A stretch of DNA of 64,000 nt, taken from Leifsonia sp. ALI-44-B (lineage in GTDB: Bacteria > Actinomycetota > Actinomycetes > Actinomycetales > Microbacteriaceae). The DNA lies in assembly GCF_001984125.1 (NCBI RefSeq), contig NZ_MTQL01000007.1, positions 372,001 to 436,000 on the forward strand. The letters are read 5' to 3'. This document shows, one piece after another, positions 18,319 to 26,693 of this stretch. The position numbers and the translations under genes are program-made. The notes under the pieces are model-generated. The model worked only from the letters and a program-made list of their open reading frames with translations, ran no database searches and was not told where the DNA came from. Each line of letters begins with the position of its first letter. Within the stretch, counting starts at the first letter, position 1.

Positions 18319-19845
18319 TCAGTCGGTCGGCGCGAGAAGGATTTCGGTCCATGAGACGGCGGGCAGCACGATCGTGATCGTGTCGCCGTCGCGCTGGACG
18401 CTGTCGTTCGCATTCAGTTGCACGCGCTCGGGCTGCTGCAGCGTGTTGGCGGCGTGGATGTCGTCATCGGCGAGCGTGCGGGCCGTCGCGTGCACATTGG
18501 CGCCGTTGCGGCGATACGGCGCGAGGTCGATCGTCACGGTTACCTCGTCGTCGGTCGACCGGTTCACCAAGTAGACGGATGCCGCGCCGGTCGTCTCGTC
18601 GTGCGTCGCAACCGCGTCGACCACGGGCACCGTTCCGTAATCCGTCGTGTCGTAGGTCGGGCTTTCGACGGCAACGTCGAGCGCCGTGCCCACGGCGTGC
18701 TGCGACGTGGCGGCGAACGGGAAGAACGTGGTCTGCTTCCACGCGGGCCCACCGGGCTCGGTCATGATGGGCGCGATGACGTTCACGAGCTGAGCGAGCG
18801 AGGCGCTCGTCACGCGGTCGGCGTGCTTCAGCAACGCGATGAGCAGGCTGCCGAACACGACGGCGTCAGCCACCGAATATTGGTCTTCGAGCAGGCGCGG
18901 CGCCGTGGGCCAGTTGTCGACGCCCTGGATCTTGTCGACGTTCTCGAACCGCGTGTTGTACCAAATGTTCCACTCGTCGAACGAGATGTTGATGGTCTTG
19001 TCGCTGCCGCGCACGGCTTTGACGTGGTCGGCAGTGGCGACGACCGAGTCGATGAAGTGGTCCATGTTCACGCCAGAGGCGAGGTAACTCGGCAGGTCGC
19101 CCTTGTCCTCGTAGTAGGCGTGGCACGAGATGTAGTCGACATCGTCGTAGGTGTGGGTGAGCACGACACGTTCCCACTCGCCGAAGGTTGGCATGGTGGC
19201 GCTGGACGAGCCGCACACCACGAGTTCGAGGTCGGGGTCGAACGAGCGCATGGCGCGCGCGGTTTGGGCGGCGAGCTTGCCGTAGTCGTCGGCCGAGCGG
19301 TGACCGAGCTGCCAGGGCCCGTCCATCTCGTTGCCGAGGCACCACATCTTCACGCCGAAGGCCGACGGCCGGCCGTTCTGCGCGCGTCGGTCGGCGAGGG
19401 CTGTTCCATCCGGCAGGTTGGCGTATTCGAGCAGGTCGAGCGCTTCGAGCGTGCCCCGCGTGCCGAGGTTCACGGCCAGCATCAGCTCGCTGCCCACCTT
19501 GTCGAGCCACGTCTGAAATTCGTGCAACCCGATCTCGTTGGTCTCGGTGGAGTGCCACGCGAGGTCGAGGCGGCGCGGGCGGTCGGCCACAGGCCCGACG
19601 CTGTCCTCCCAGCGGAATCCCGAGACGAAGTTGCCGCCGGGGTAACGGATGGCCGACACCCCGAGCTCCTTCACGAGCTCGATCACATCGGTGCGAAAAC
19701 CGTCGGCGTCGGCGTTGGGGTGCCCGGGCTCGTAGATGCCGTCGTACACGGAACGTCCGAGGTGCTCGACGAACGAGCCGAAGAGTCGACGGTTGACGGC
19801 GCCGATGGTCTGGCGCGGGTTGACGGTGATGCGGGCGTTAAGCAT
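18319..19845 (-). CDS. abfA: GH51 alpha-L-arabinofuranosidase
   Basis: 508 residues, typical length. Conserved FGSFVEHLGRSVYDGIYEP opening, RYPGGNFVSGFRW, acid/base Glu in LGNEMDGPWQ (near 171) and nucleophile in FDEWNIWY (near 290). No signal peptide: cytoplasmic release of arabinose from imported arabino-oligosaccharides. Overlaps the upstream GH1-like gene by eight bases and precedes the propeller enzyme by 71 bases, so one operon. Confidence 0.95.
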   Translation of the reverse strand: MLNARITVNPRQTIGAVNRRLFGSFVEHLGRSVYDGIYEPGHPNADADGFRTDVIELVKELGVSAIRYPGGNFVSGFRWEDSVGPVADRPRRLDLAWHSTETNEIGLHEFQTWLDKVGSELMLAVNLGTRGTLEALDLLEYANLPDGTALADRRAQNGRPSAFGVKMWCLGNEMDGPWQLGHRSADDYGKLAAQTARAMRSFDPDLELVVCGSSSATMPTFGEWERVVLTHTYDDVDYISCHAYYEDKGDLPSYLASGVNMDHFIDSVVATADHVKAVRGSDKTINISFDEWNIWYNTRFENVDKIQGVDNWPTAPRLLEDQYSVADAVVFGSLLIALLKHADRVTSASLAQLVNVIAPIMTEPGGPAWKQTTFFPFAATSQHAVGTALDVAVESPTYDTTDYGTVPVVDAVATHDETTGAASVYLVNRSTDDEVTVTIDLAPYRRNGANVHATARTLADDDIHAANTLQQPERVQLNANDSVQRDGDTITIVLPAVSWTEILLAPTD

Positions 19846-21226
19846 GGTGTTCCTGAACGTGGGGGGCGCCGAAAGCGCGGGCGGATGGGGCGTTGTGCGT
19901 GTCTTCTGCGCGGCGGGCCGCCTCGGCGTGCTGCCGGTACCGGTCGGCGACGGGGTTCTTCTGCCGCAGCAAACCCGACGGGCTCTCCACGAGGTCGTAG
20001 AGCCCCATGGTGAGCAGGTGGTCGATGCGCGGGTTCTCGGTGTGGCGGTAGGTCCACTCGTACATGTCGAAGAGCGGCCACCACGTGTACCCGACGATCT
20101 GCTGCCCCTCGGCGCGCATCGCGTGCACGAGTTCGACGGATGCGTCGAGCCACTCGATGCGCTCGGCCACCGTGCCCGTGACGCACGTCTCGGTCACCAT
20201 GACGGGTGCGCCGTAACGCGCCGCATACGTCTCGAGCACCTCGCGGAGCCCGTCGGTGCCGGCGTCGAACGAGGGACGCGGGTCGGCGAATCCCCCGCCG
20301 TGGTGCACCCCCGGCTCGAAGACCTCGGTGGAGTGCCGCGGGTAGTAGTTGACGCCCATGACGTCGGGGCGCACGGCGTTGTCGAGGAACCAGGTCAGCT
20401 CGGCATCCGTGCAACCCTTCTGCCGCAGGGTGTCGATCAGGGCGTGGTCGGGGCCGACACCACCCGTGACGAGGTCTTCGACGAGGAAGCTCTGATGCCG
20501 CAGGCGGGTGGCGAGCTCGGCGTGTTCGGTCGCCTCGGCGTCGCCCGTGTAACGCATGCCCGCGTCGACGTGCACGAACGTGGCGCGCTCGCCGATCGAG
20601 CGGGCGATGGCCTGCTGTGTGAGGACGAACCCCTTCGACAGGGCCAACGACATCTGCACGAACCCGTCGGCGCCCGTGAGGTAGGGAGGCCAGTAGCCGT
20701 ATTCACCCGAGAAGAGCGCATGGATGACGGGCTCGTTGACGGGTGTGTAGTCGGTGACGAACGACCCGTATCGATCGGCGAAACGCTCGGCGTATTCGGC
20801 GACGTGTTGCGGGTAGTCGGGGTGGGCGAACTGCCGCTCGAGCCACGCGGGCGTGCCGTAGTGCAACAGGTCCACGAGCGGCCGGATGCCGTTCGCCTGC
20901 ATGTTCTCGACCGCGCGGTCGACGAAGCTCCAGTCCCAGACACCGGGCTCGGGCGCCACCCGGTACCACGGCACACCCCAGCGCAGCATCTCGGCGCCCA
21001 CCGAGGAGGCGAGCGCGAAGTCGGTGTCGTACTGCTCGTAGTGCTCGGTCAACTCGTATTCGTCGATGGCTCGTTCACCCTCGCGCGTCTGGGGCACGAA
21101 GGTGTCCTCGATGCCGAGGGCGAAGTGCAGCGCACCGTCGGCGAACCACGGGGTGGCGGCAGCACCGGGGGTGGCGACAGAAGCGGGAGCAGCGCTGGGC
21201 GCGGTCGGGTCAGACACGGGACTCAT
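19838..21226 (-). CDS. GH1-like (clan GH-A) beta-glycosidase
   Basis: 462 residues, no signal peptide after a Pro/Ala-rich N terminus. TPVNEPV supplies the acid/base Glu (near 162), VTETCVTG the nucleophile (near 344), and YTWWPLFDMYEW the usual C-terminal aromatic patch. Overall it resembles divergent GH1 enzymes. Substrate not predictable; a galactoside or arabinoside side chain from arabinan/arabinogalactan would fit the operon. Start ATG overlaps the permease stop by four bases. Confidence 0.75.
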   Translation of the reverse strand: MSPVSDPTAPSAAPASVATPGAAATPWFADGALHFALGIEDTFVPQTREGERAIDEYELTEHYEQYDTDFALASSVGAEMLRWGVPWYRVAPEPGVWDWSFVDRAVENMQANGIRPLVDLLHYGTPAWLERQFAHPDYPQHVAEYAERFADRYGSFVTDYTPVNEPVIHALFSGEYGYWPPYLTGADGFVQMSLALSKGFVLTQQAIARSIGERATFVHVDAGMRYTGDAEATEHAELATRLRHQSFLVEDLVTGGVGPDHALIDTLRQKGCTDAELTWFLDNAVRPDVMGVNYYPRHSTEVFEPGVHHGGGFADPRPSFDAGTDGLREVLETYAARYGAPVMVTETCVTGTVAERIEWLDASVELVHAMRAEGQQIVGYTWWPLFDMYEWTYRHTENPRIDHLLTMGLYDLVESPSGLLRQKNPVADRYRQHAEAARRAEDTHNAPSARAFGAPHVQEHHA

Positions 21227-22200
21227 TTCAGACCGGTGGTGGCGACGCTCTCGATGAAGCGTCGTTGGACGAACAGGAACATGATGGCCAGCGGCAGCAC
21301 GGCGATGAGCGAGCCGGCCATCATGACGCCGTAGGGGATGATGCCGCCGGGGCCCGTCAGCAGCGTGAGCCCCGACGTGATGGTGCCCATCTCGCTGTCG
21401 GTCGTGAACACGAGCGGCCACAGCAGGTCGTTCCAGTTGTTCACGAAGGTGAAGATGGCGAGCGTGAGCAGGGCGGGAACGGCGTTCGGCAGCACGACGC
21501 TGCGGAACACCCGCCACTCGGAGGCTCCGTCGATGCGGGCGGCGCTGTCGAGGTCGCGCGGCAGCGAGACGAAGAACTGGCGCAGGAAGAAGATGCCGAA
21601 GGCATCCGCGGCCCTCGGGATGATGAGCGCCGCGAACGTGTTGACCCAGCCCAGGTCGCTCACGAGCTGGTAAACGGGGATGAGCGTGGCCTGGAACGGG
21701 ATCATGAGGCTGGCGATGATCGCGATGAGGAGCACGTTCTTGCCGCGGAAGTCGATGCGGGCGAGCGCATAGGCCACGAGGGAATCGAAGACCAGCGCGC
21801 AGATCGTGACGCCGCCGGCGAAGACGAAGCTGTTGGCGATGAGCCGCGCGAAGGGCAGCTCGGTGAAGATGCGCGTGAAGTTGTCGAACGTCCACTCGGT
21901 GGGCACGAGCGTGGGCGGGAACGCGTTGACCTCGCTCGTGGGTTTGAAGGCCGTGAACACGATGATGATGATCGGCAACAGCAGGAAGAATGTGGCCGCG
22001 AGGAACACCACGAGCGAGACGCCGCGGAGAACCAGGCTGCGCTGACGGGCTTTCTTGCGGGCGGGGGTCTCGACGCGGCCCGATGCCGCACCCGTCTGGC
22101 GGGTGGAGCGCGAGCCGCCGCGCACGGAGCGGGCGGGGCGCACGGGGCGGGGCGAGCGGCCGGATGAGGCGTCGGCCGTGGTTTCGAGGGTGTGTGACAT
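21223..22200 (-). CDS. sugar ABC transporter permease, MalG type
   Basis: 325 residues, with a basic disordered N terminus of about 50 residues before six membrane helices and the EAA-type loop (SAARIDGASEWR). Second permease of a CUT1 importer for arabino-oligosaccharides by context. Its first base is shared with the stop of the upstream permease (TGATG arrangement), so translation is coupled. Confidence 0.9.
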   Translation of the reverse strand: MSHTLETTADASSGRSPRPVRPARSVRGGSRSTRQTGAASGRVETPARKKARQRSLVLRGVSLVVFLAATFFLLLPIIIIVFTAFKPTSEVNAFPPTLVPTEWTFDNFTRIFTELPFARLIANSFVFAGGVTICALVFDSLVAYALARIDFRGKNVLLIAIIASLMIPFQATLIPVYQLVSDLGWVNTFAALIIPRAADAFGIFFLRQFFVSLPRDLDSAARIDGASEWRVFRSVVLPNAVPALLTLAIFTFVNNWNDLLWPLVFTTDSEMGTITSGLTLLTGPGGIIPYGVMMAGSLIAVLPLAIMFLFVQRRFIESVATTGLK

Positions 22201-23153
22201 CAGCTGGCGTCCTTTTCGCGGCGGCCGGCGAAGCCGAACTGTACGAGCGAGAGAATGAGCGTCGCGATCAGCAGCACATAGGAGAGCGCCGACGCGAAGC
22301 CGAGGTCGAGGTCCTTGAAGCCGGACTCGTAGATCTCCATGACGACCGTCTGGGTGCTGCGGTAGGGGCCACCGCCCGTGAGCACGTAGATCTGGTCGAA
22401 GGCCTGCAGCGCGGCGATGAGCGCCACGATGCCGACGAATGCGAGCGTGTTGGACAGCTGCGGCAGGGTGATGTTGGTGAAGCGACGCCAGGCGTTGGCG
22501 CCATCCATCTTGGCCGCTTCATAGAGGCTGCCCGGGATGTCTTGCAGGCCGGCCAGGAAGATCACCATGTAGAAGCCGAAGTTCTTCCACACCGCCACGA
22601 GCACCACGGTGGGCATGGCGAGGGCCGGGTCTTGCAGCACGTTGCCCAGGCTGATGCCGGCGCCGCGCAGCCAATAGTTGAGCAGGCCGATCTGCGGGTC
22701 GAGCAGGTATTGCCACGCGAAGGCGGCAACCGCCAGCGAGACGATGAACGGCAGGAACAGCGTGGTGCGGAAGAACCCCCGCCACGGCAGCAGCGGGTTG
22801 TTGAGCGCAACGGCGAGCAGCAGGGCCACGATGACCGCGAGCGGCGTGAACAGCACCGAGTAGAGCGCCGTGTTGCCGATCGACTGCAGGATGTCGGGAT
22901 CGGTGAAGACCCGCGCGTAGTTGGCGAGCCCCACGAAGTTCTCGGCCCCGAACCCCGAGGCGTCGGTGAACGACAGCCGCAGCGCCGACACCATCGGCCA
23001 CCCCACGAAGACCACGAGGATCGTGAGGCCGGGGATGAGGAACGCGGCGGCCGTGAGGCGGCGTTGCGTGCCGCCCGGCATGGGGCCTCGCCCGCCCAAG
23101 GGGGCAGGGGTGCGGAGCCGCTTGCGCGGGCGCTCCCTCGTGGTGCTGGTCAT
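22200..23153 (-). CDS. sugar ABC transporter permease, MalF type
   Basis: 317 residues, basic N terminus, six main helices and EAA loop (LYEAAKMDGANAWRR). Partner of the downstream permease and upstream binding protein in the arabinan operon. Located 126 bases after the binding-protein gene; that gap contains a GC-rich hairpin. Confidence 0.9.
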   Translation of the reverse strand: MTSTTRERPRKRLRTPAPLGGRGPMPGGTQRRLTAAAFLIPGLTILVVFVGWPMVSALRLSFTDASGFGAENFVGLANYARVFTDPDILQSIGNTALYSVLFTPLAVIVALLLAVALNNPLLPWRGFFRTTLFLPFIVSLAVAAFAWQYLLDPQIGLLNYWLRGAGISLGNVLQDPALAMPTVVLVAVWKNFGFYMVIFLAGLQDIPGSLYEAAKMDGANAWRRFTNITLPQLSNTLAFVGIVALIAALQAFDQIYVLTGGGPYRSTQTVVMEIYESGFKDLDLGFASALSYVLLIATLILSLVQFGFAGRREKDAS

Positions 23154-23244
23154 GTCTCAACCTTGTGTGCTGAAGCGGAACCGACGCCTCGTGGCGGCGG
23201 CACTGTGGAGAAACTCGTGCGAATTGAGTTGTGGAGAAAGAGTC

Positions 23245-23274
23245 CGGGGGCGACGCCGTGTGTCGCCGCCCCCG
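23245..23274 (-). promoter_or_regulatory. GC-rich stem-loop between binding-protein and permease genes
   Basis: CGGGGGC (23245-23251) pairs with GCCCCCG (23268-23274), with further GAC/GTC pairing inside and a small bulge. It sits just after the binding-protein stop, like the hairpin at 9461-9494, and probably tunes binding protein versus permease levels. Confidence 0.6.
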
Positions 23275-23279
23275 AAGCT

Positions 23280-24539
23280 TTAGTCCTTCAGGGCCTTCTC
23301 GATGGCGGTTGACGCCGATCCGAGGAGCTCCTTCGGGTCACCGCCCGCCATGGCCTTCTGGGTGGCCTCGTCCATCGCGCTCAGGACATCCGTGCTGTTG
23401 ATCACACCGGGCAAGAGCGCCTTGGTGGTCGACGAGATGTCGGTGAGCGAGGCGACGACGGGGTTGGACGAGACGTCCGCGGCCGCGACATCCGTGCGCA
23501 GGGGCGGCCAGCCCGAGCCGAGCGACCATTCGGTGGCAACATCCTTCGAGAAGAAGTAGGAGAAGAAGTCCTGAGCGGCCTTCTGTTCCTCGGTCGAGGC
23601 CTGAGCCGTGACGGCCATCGACACGCCGATACCCGAGGATGCCTGGGCGACGGGCCCGGCCGGGATGGCTGCGATGCCGTAGTCGATCTTGTTCTCGGTC
23701 GAGACGCTGGCCATCCAGGGTCCGCCGATCGTCATGGCCGCTTTGCCCGACGAGAACAGCTTGTCGGTGGCGACGCCATCCAGGCCCGTTGGGCTGATCT
23801 TGTCGTCGTTCAGCGCCTTCGACCAGTACTCGAGCGTCTCGACGTTCTCGGGAGAGTCGATGACCGACTTCGAGTCGTCGACGATCTCGCCGCCGTTGCC
23901 CGCGAAGAGCGAGGGCCAGACGCCGTTGCCGACCGTTGCGTGGTCGGCGAGCGCCAGACCGTACTGCTCGGGCGTGCCGTCGCCGTCCTGGTCGACCGTG
24001 AGCTTCTTGGCCGCGTCGACCCATTCGTCCCAGGTCTCGGGGAATTCGGTGACGCCGGCCGCCTCGAAGAGCGCCTTGTTGTAGAAGACCGAGAGCGGCA
24101 CGAAGCCCGTCGGCACGCCGTATTTGGCACCGTCGACCGTTTCCATGGCCGCGGCCTGTTCCGAGATCTCGGCCGCGTTCTTGTCGTCGGCGTAGAAGTC
24201 GTCGAGGTTCACGAGCGCCTTCTTCGAGGCGTAGACGGGCAGGCGCTCGGCGGGCATGGCCACGATCTGAGGGCCCTTGTTGGCCGAGAGCGCCGTGAGC
24301 AGGGTGTCGTCGATGACATCCCACGTCTTCACCTGCGTCTTGATCGTCACCTTGTCTTGGGACTTGTTGTAGTCGTCGACGATGCCGTCGAGGACTTTGC
24401 CGTCTGCCTCGGTGTAGCCGTGCCAGAAGGTGAGGTCGATGTGACCGTTGCTGTCGGTCGACGACGAAGACGTGGAGCAACCGGCCAGGGCCGCCGTGGC
24501 CGTGACCGCGACAGCGAGTGTCGCCAAGAGCTTCCTCAT
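23280..24539 (-). CDS. extracellular sugar-binding lipoprotein of ABC importer (arabino-oligosaccharide predicted)
   Basis: 419 residues, signal peptide with lipobox LAGC, then a family 1 solute-binding protein (LTFWHGYTEADGK, GGPWMASV). First gene of the arabinan operon. No ATPase gene follows, so a shared ATPase encoded elsewhere is expected. Ligand inferred from GH51 and GH93-like enzymes in the operon. Confidence 0.9.
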   Translation of the reverse strand: MRKLLATLAVAVTATAALAGCSTSSSSTDSNGHIDLTFWHGYTEADGKVLDGIVDDYNKSQDKVTIKTQVKTWDVIDDTLLTALSANKGPQIVAMPAERLPVYASKKALVNLDDFYADDKNAAEISEQAAAMETVDGAKYGVPTGFVPLSVFYNKALFEAAGVTEFPETWDEWVDAAKKLTVDQDGDGTPEQYGLALADHATVGNGVWPSLFAGNGGEIVDDSKSVIDSPENVETLEYWSKALNDDKISPTGLDGVATDKLFSSGKAAMTIGGPWMASVSTENKIDYGIAAIPAGPVAQASSGIGVSMAVTAQASTEEQKAAQDFFSYFFSKDVATEWSLGSGWPPLRTDVAAADVSSNPVVASLTDISSTTKALLPGVINSTDVLSAMDEATQKAMAGGDPKELLGSASTAIEKALKD

Positions 24540-24871
24540 TGAATGCCTCTCTTAGCTCGCCGACATCCGTGTCGGGCGAGATCTCTGCAACGCTGCAATT
24601 ACAACGTTGTAAAAGTGATGATAGGCACGAGCTCATGAGGCTGTCAATTCATTTGCGCCGATACCTCACGCCCAAAACGAGTGACACGACGGATGCCTGA
24701 GCGCATCGCTTCAGACGGGCACCCGCCAGTCCCGGCCCCGAGCCCTCTGCGTATCAGCGCGCACCGTCAAGAATGCGCCGAAATGGGCACCTCGCCGCCC
24801 TCACAGCCTCAAAGCCTCACAGCCTCACAGCCTCACGGCATCACGGCATCACGCCGTCACGCCGTCACGCG
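24540..24871 (-). other. intergenic region between LacI gene and arabinan operon
   Basis: 332 bases without a convincing gene. It holds the operon promoter, two LacI-type operators (24586-24612) close to the binding-protein gene, and an 8-base tandem repeat next to the LacI stop codon. The middle part (about 24660-24800) shows nothing I can name. Confidence 0.7.
24586..24612 (-). promoter_or_regulatory. tandem LacI-family operators
   Basis: TTACAACGTTGTAA (24599-24612) is a perfect 14-base palindrome with the central CG typical of LacI-family operators. TGCAACGCTGCA (24586-24597) is a weaker copy one and a half helical turns away. The adjacent LacI protein is the obvious candidate ligand; binding is inferred. 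Confidence 0.75.
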
Positions 24872-24879
24872 TCACGCCG
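24801..24879 (+). repeat. 8-base tandem repeat array, about ten units
   Basis: Units drift from TCACAGCC through TCACGGCA to TCACGCCG. One unit is seven bases long. The last unit contains the stop codon of the LacI gene (24872-24874), so the array grew from or into the gene end. Probably slippage-generated. Confidence 0.85.
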
Positions 24880-25897
24880 TCTGGCGCACGGCCGCCGATT
24901 CACGCTCGACCACCGCGAACGGCGCGTTGATGCGCCGCGGCTGCCCGATCACACCGCCCCGGTCGGAGATGCGCTCGATCAGCGCCGACACCGCAGCCTC
25001 GGCGATCTGCCGCCGCCCCGGGTCGATGGTCGTCAAGCTCGGCAACGAGAACTGCCCCTCGGTCAGGTTGTCGAAACCCACCACCGCCACATCGGTCGGC
25101 ACGCGCACGCCCTCCTGCTGCAACACGCGCATGGCACCCAGGGCCAACTCGTCGTTGAGCGCGAAAACCGCATCGAACTGGATGCCCCGCGCCAGCAACT
25201 CCTGCATCGATCCCGCGCCGTCCATGCGGTGCCAGCCCTCGCGATAGACCACAAGGCTCTCATCGAAGGGGATGCCGTGAGCCGCCAGTGCCTCGCGATA
25301 GCCCTGCAGTCGCAACGCCGCCGAACCGACGGTCTCGCGCGCGTGCGCGCCGATTGCCGCAATGTCGCGCCGACCCGACCGGATGAGGTATTCGGTCGCC
25401 GCGCGCGCCGCCTCGACGTTCTGAATCGTCACGTGATCGGTGGGGCCGCCGAAGATGCGCTCGCCGAGCAACACCAGCGGGTAGGGCACGTCGAGATGCG
25501 AGGCATCCTCGTTGGACATGCCCAGCGGGCTGAAGAGGAGGCCGTCGAGCATGGCGATGCGGGGGCTCTCGAGCACGTCGATCTCGCGGTGACGCTCGCC
25601 GCCGGTCTGCTCGATGAGGACCGTGAAGTCCTGGGCGCGCGCGGCCGTCAGCACGAGGTCGGCCAGGTCGGCAAAATAGCTGAAGCTCAGCTCGGGAACG
25701 GCGAGGCCGATGACGCCCGTGCGGCCCGTGCGCAGGTTGCGGGCGGCGATATTCGGTTGATAACCGAGCTCCGTCACGGCCGCAGACACCTTCTCGCGCG
25801 TCGCCGGCTTCACGAACTCGTAGCCGTTGACCACGTTCGAGACCGTCTTCACCGAGACCCCGGCGAGCGCCGCGACATCCCGCAATGTTGCCGCCAT
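24872..25897 (-). CDS. LacI-family transcriptional regulator of the arabinan operon
   Basis: 341 residues from ATG 25897 (a GTG three bases upstream is an alternative). N-terminal HTH TLRDVAALAGVSVKTVSNV, hinge ELGYQPNIAARNLRTGRTG, then the periplasmic-binding-like effector domain with FALNDELALGA. It would repress the downstream ABC/GH operon and be released by an arabino-sugar. Separated from it by an operator-containing region with the CG-centred palindrome. Confidence 0.92.
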   Translation of the reverse strand: MAATLRDVAALAGVSVKTVSNVVNGYEFVKPATREKVSAAVTELGYQPNIAARNLRTGRTGVIGLAVPELSFSYFADLADLVLTAARAQDFTVLIEQTGGERHREIDVLESPRIAMLDGLLFSPLGMSNEDASHLDVPYPLVLLGERIFGGPTDHVTIQNVEAARAATEYLIRSGRRDIAAIGAHARETVGSAALRLQGYREALAAHGIPFDESLVVYREGWHRMDGAGSMQELLARGIQFDAVFALNDELALGAMRVLQQEGVRVPTDVAVVGFDNLTEGQFSLPSLTTIDPGRRQIAEAAVSALIERISDRGGVIGQPRRINAPFAVVERESAAVRQTA

Positions 25898-26072
25898 CAC
25901 GCCCCTCTCCGTCGCACCGATGCTGACGCCATCCTAGCTAGGCACGGGCAAACGGTTGAGCCAGCCGCCCCCACTGCGCACCTTTCACTTATAAGTGCAA
26001 GTCAGGTAGGATCAGTGTCACCGCCACGCCAGTTTCGGCCGAAGCTTTCGGCACGTCTTTCGAGGAGCACCC

Positions 26073-26516
26073 ATGCCCGCCACGATCCTCTCGAAGAGCA
26101 CGATCTTTATAGATCCCGCCCTCACCCGCGAGGCCGACGATATCGCCGCGTCGTCGCCGACGACACCGACGTCGATCACATCGATCACCCTCAGCAACGG
26201 CGAAACTGTCACTCCGTCCCCCGAGTTCGGCTCACTTCTTTTCGACCTCATGACGCACCTCCGGCATGGAACCGCATCGGTGAAGACTTTGCCGGAGGAG
26301 TTGTCGACGATCTCCGCAGCCGAAATCGTCGGCGTTTCTCGCCCCACCCTCATGAAGTTCATCGCCGACGGCGAGCTACCCGCAACGAAGGTGGGCTCAC
26401 ATACCCGCCTGAGAACCGCGGATGTTCTCGCCCTGCGGGATCAGCGACGAACGAAGCGCGCTCGGGCAATTGCCGACCTCCGACGCCTCGACGACATCAT
26501 CGACGCCCAGAACTGA
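26073..26516 (+). CDS. HTH/excisionase-fold protein, probable antitoxin
   Basis: 147 residues. After a variable N terminus, about 80-128 (STISAAEIVGVSRPTLMKFI then LPATKVGSHTRLRTADVLAL) is a MerR/excisionase-type winged HTH, the arrangement found in actinobacterial antitoxins paired with PIN toxins. A short reading frame starting like a PIN toxin follows 36 bases later but is truncated, so this antitoxin appears to have lost its partner. It could also be a free-standing regulator. Confidence 0.65.
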   Translation: MPATILSKSTIFIDPALTREADDIAASSPTTPTSITSITLSNGETVTPSPEFGSLLFDLMTHLRHGTASVKTLPEELSTISAAEIVGVSRPTLMKFIADGELPATKVGSHTRLRTADVLALRDQRRTKRARAIADLRRLDDIIDAQN

Positions 26517-26552
26517 GCACCCGTCGACGCGCCCGGTCCCTATCCTTGCGAC

Positions 26553-26693
26553 GTGCCACACCGGGTATTCGTCGACCCCACGTTCTTGTCAGCCGCGCGG
26601 GTCGCGCGTCACGTGCACGACCCGCGCAGCGGGAGAAGGCCTAGGACGGCAGCGGGGCCTTCGCGGTCTCACGAGCGCGCAGCACCACGATGA
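26553..26693 (+). pseudogene. remnant of a PIN-domain toxin gene
   Basis: GTG at 26553 opens a 46-codon frame beginning VPHRVFVDPTFLSAA, which resembles the start of PIN toxins (HRVFVDxNVL, with the first active-site Asp), then loses similarity and ends inside the convergent symporter gene. A full PIN domain is about 130-180 residues. Position right after the HTH gene supports a decayed toxin; the similarity is short, so moderate confidence. Confidence 0.45.

Noticed and set aside
24801-24879. Possible CRISPR-like array
   Set aside because: Units are only eight bases and contiguous, without spacers.
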